From Leptospira barantonii (GTDB lineage: Bacteria; Spirochaetota; Leptospiria; Leptospirales; Leptospiraceae): a stretch of DNA of 64,000 nucleotides. Shown one piece after another: positions 61,816 to 64,000 of the stretch. The notes under the pieces are model-generated. The model made no database searches. It saw only the letters and a list, made by a program, of their open reading frames with translations, and was not told where the DNA came from. The stretch spans positions 913,770 to 977,769 of the forward strand of contig NZ_NPDS01000001.1 in NCBI RefSeq assembly GCF_002811925.1, in the 5' to 3' direction. Position numbers and translations under genes: made by a program. Position 1 is the stretch's first letter; the number at the start of each line of letters is the position of its first letter.

Positions 61816-61836
61816 GGAAGAAACGAGAACTGAGTT

Positions 61837-63327
<1,491 letters not shown>

Positions 63328-63738
63328 GGATTTTTCCTTTTGTCGGTATTTTAGATTTTATCGTGGCGTGGGTGGGCGGTCTACCGACCTAAGTTCGTTG
63401 ATTCTTCCACAAGGCGCCTAACACTTGGGAAGAATGGAGAACGGGCGCTTCGGGTAGGGTCCGTTGGATGTCTTCTGTAAATGAAAAATTGATAGAAGCG
63501 GACGGTCTACCGACCTCAAAACACTCTTATGTCTTCTGGAAAACCAATGCGACTTTCCAAAACATTCCTCTCATCCTCCCGAAACGAATCTGCGATTGTA
63601 AAAAAATCTTCACCACCAAACGAAACAAAAGAATTGGATTCTTACTTAAATCAGAGATTCAAACTCGAAGAGACATAATGATCAAAATTTGTCTCATACT
63701 GATTTCTCCGAAAAGTGAAGAATTTTTATAAATTCTAT
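63328..63738. other. Gene-poor stretch with a repeated 14-mer
   Basis: No convincing gene. An 87-codon frame at 63468-63731 has no ribosome site or family features. CGGTCTACCGACCT occurs twice (63377-63390 and 63503-63516); each copy holds the inverted repeat GGTC-TACC-GACC. Confidence 0.5.
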
Positions 63739-63766
63739 TTGACTAGGCAGAAGTGATTTATACTTT
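63739..63766 (+). promoter_or_regulatory. Strong-looking promoter near the window end
   Basis: TTGACT (63739-63744) and TACTTT (63761-63766) are separated by 16 bases. An alternative -10, TATACT, gives only 14. The near-consensus -35, a long untranslated leader and the boxA-like sequence downstream suggest a stable-RNA promoter. Confidence 0.5.
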
Positions 63767-63871
63767 GGTCCATACGGCTGTTTCAGAAATGAGACAGCAG
63801 GTAGCGAACAACTAAGCCGCTTCTTTTCTTCGTTTGTCATTTTTGATAGACCAGGTTAAAAGATTCGGCCG

Positions 63872-63992
<121 letters not shown>

Positions 63993-64000
63993 ATTGCGCA

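Noticed and set aside
63468..63731. An 87-codon open frame in the gene-poor end region
   Set aside because: Basic, low-complexity product, no ribosome site, no family pattern, and it spans a repeated 14-mer.

Overview
The window looks like chromosome of a Leptospira species (phylum Spirochaetota). The grounds are the protein content: Leptospira-type lipoprotein signal sequences with loose lipoboxes, MBOAT plus GDSQ-type acyl-transfer gene pairs, FecR-type and LytTR-type genes, and an ATP synthase cluster followed by Leptospira-style hypothetical proteins. Base composition is moderate (mid-40s % G+C by eye), higher than expected for L. interrogans, so one of the higher-GC species is more likely; the species cannot be fixed from sequence reading alone. 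Coding density is high on both strands. I see no phage, transposase, tRNA or CRISPR array.

Layout. 1-3.4 kb: the end of an unknown gene, then a large Ig-like lipoprotein. 3.5-6.3 kb (minus): a DUF1761 membrane protein, then a porin-like gene followed by a FecR-domain protein with a C-terminal CxxCH motif. 6.5-8.3 kb: a LytS/LytTR-type two-component pair preceded by two tiny leader ORFs. 8.4-11.1 kb (minus): CorA, a TetR regulator and an HpcH/HpaI-like aldolase. 11.2-20.7 kb: signal peptidase I, atpI, a lipoprotein, a small membrane protein and a complete F-type ATP synthase set atpBEFHAGDC. 20.8-29 kb: an SLBB protein, a 1020-residue acidic protein with 14 copies of a short motif, a GAF protein ending in a GGDEF-like domain without the GGDEF signature, an MBOAT acyltransferase and a DltD/DUF1574-like partner. 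29.1-32.6 kb (minus): an AlkD-like repair protein, a DUF4349 protein and a Ppx/GppA phosphatase. 32.7-39.8 kb: the rod-shape operon mreBCD-mrdA-rodA plus an unknown gene.

39.8-63.3 kb is a mosaic of short transcription units: a DUF1858 redox protein, a QueD-like protein, acetoacetyl-CoA synthetase with a periplasmic binding protein, a lytic transglycosylase, a LysR regulator divergent from an isochorismatase-like lipoprotein, an MBL-fold lipoprotein, an SDR divergent from a TetR regulator with three phased operators, a diiron-type hydrolase, bcp-pepA, a LuxR-type response regulator, an RHS-like mini-lipoprotein, a 7TM-DISM histidine kinase, a GH18-like protein, an acyl-CoA dehydrogenase and an APC permease. 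The last 0.7 kb has no convincing gene. It contains a strong-looking promoter, a boxA-like sequence and a stable hairpin, which together resemble the leader of an rRNA gene lying just outside the window.

Functionally the core is energy conversion (ATP synthase) and envelope growth (LepB, MreBCD/PBP2/RodA, lytic transglycosylase, acyltransferase pair). The most unusual items are the acidic repeat protein and its GAF partner, a family of short intergenic hairpins with compensatory base changes, a dense hairpin cluster after the QueD-like gene, the FecR/heme-motif protein, and two enzyme homologues that lack the expected catalytic cysteine.
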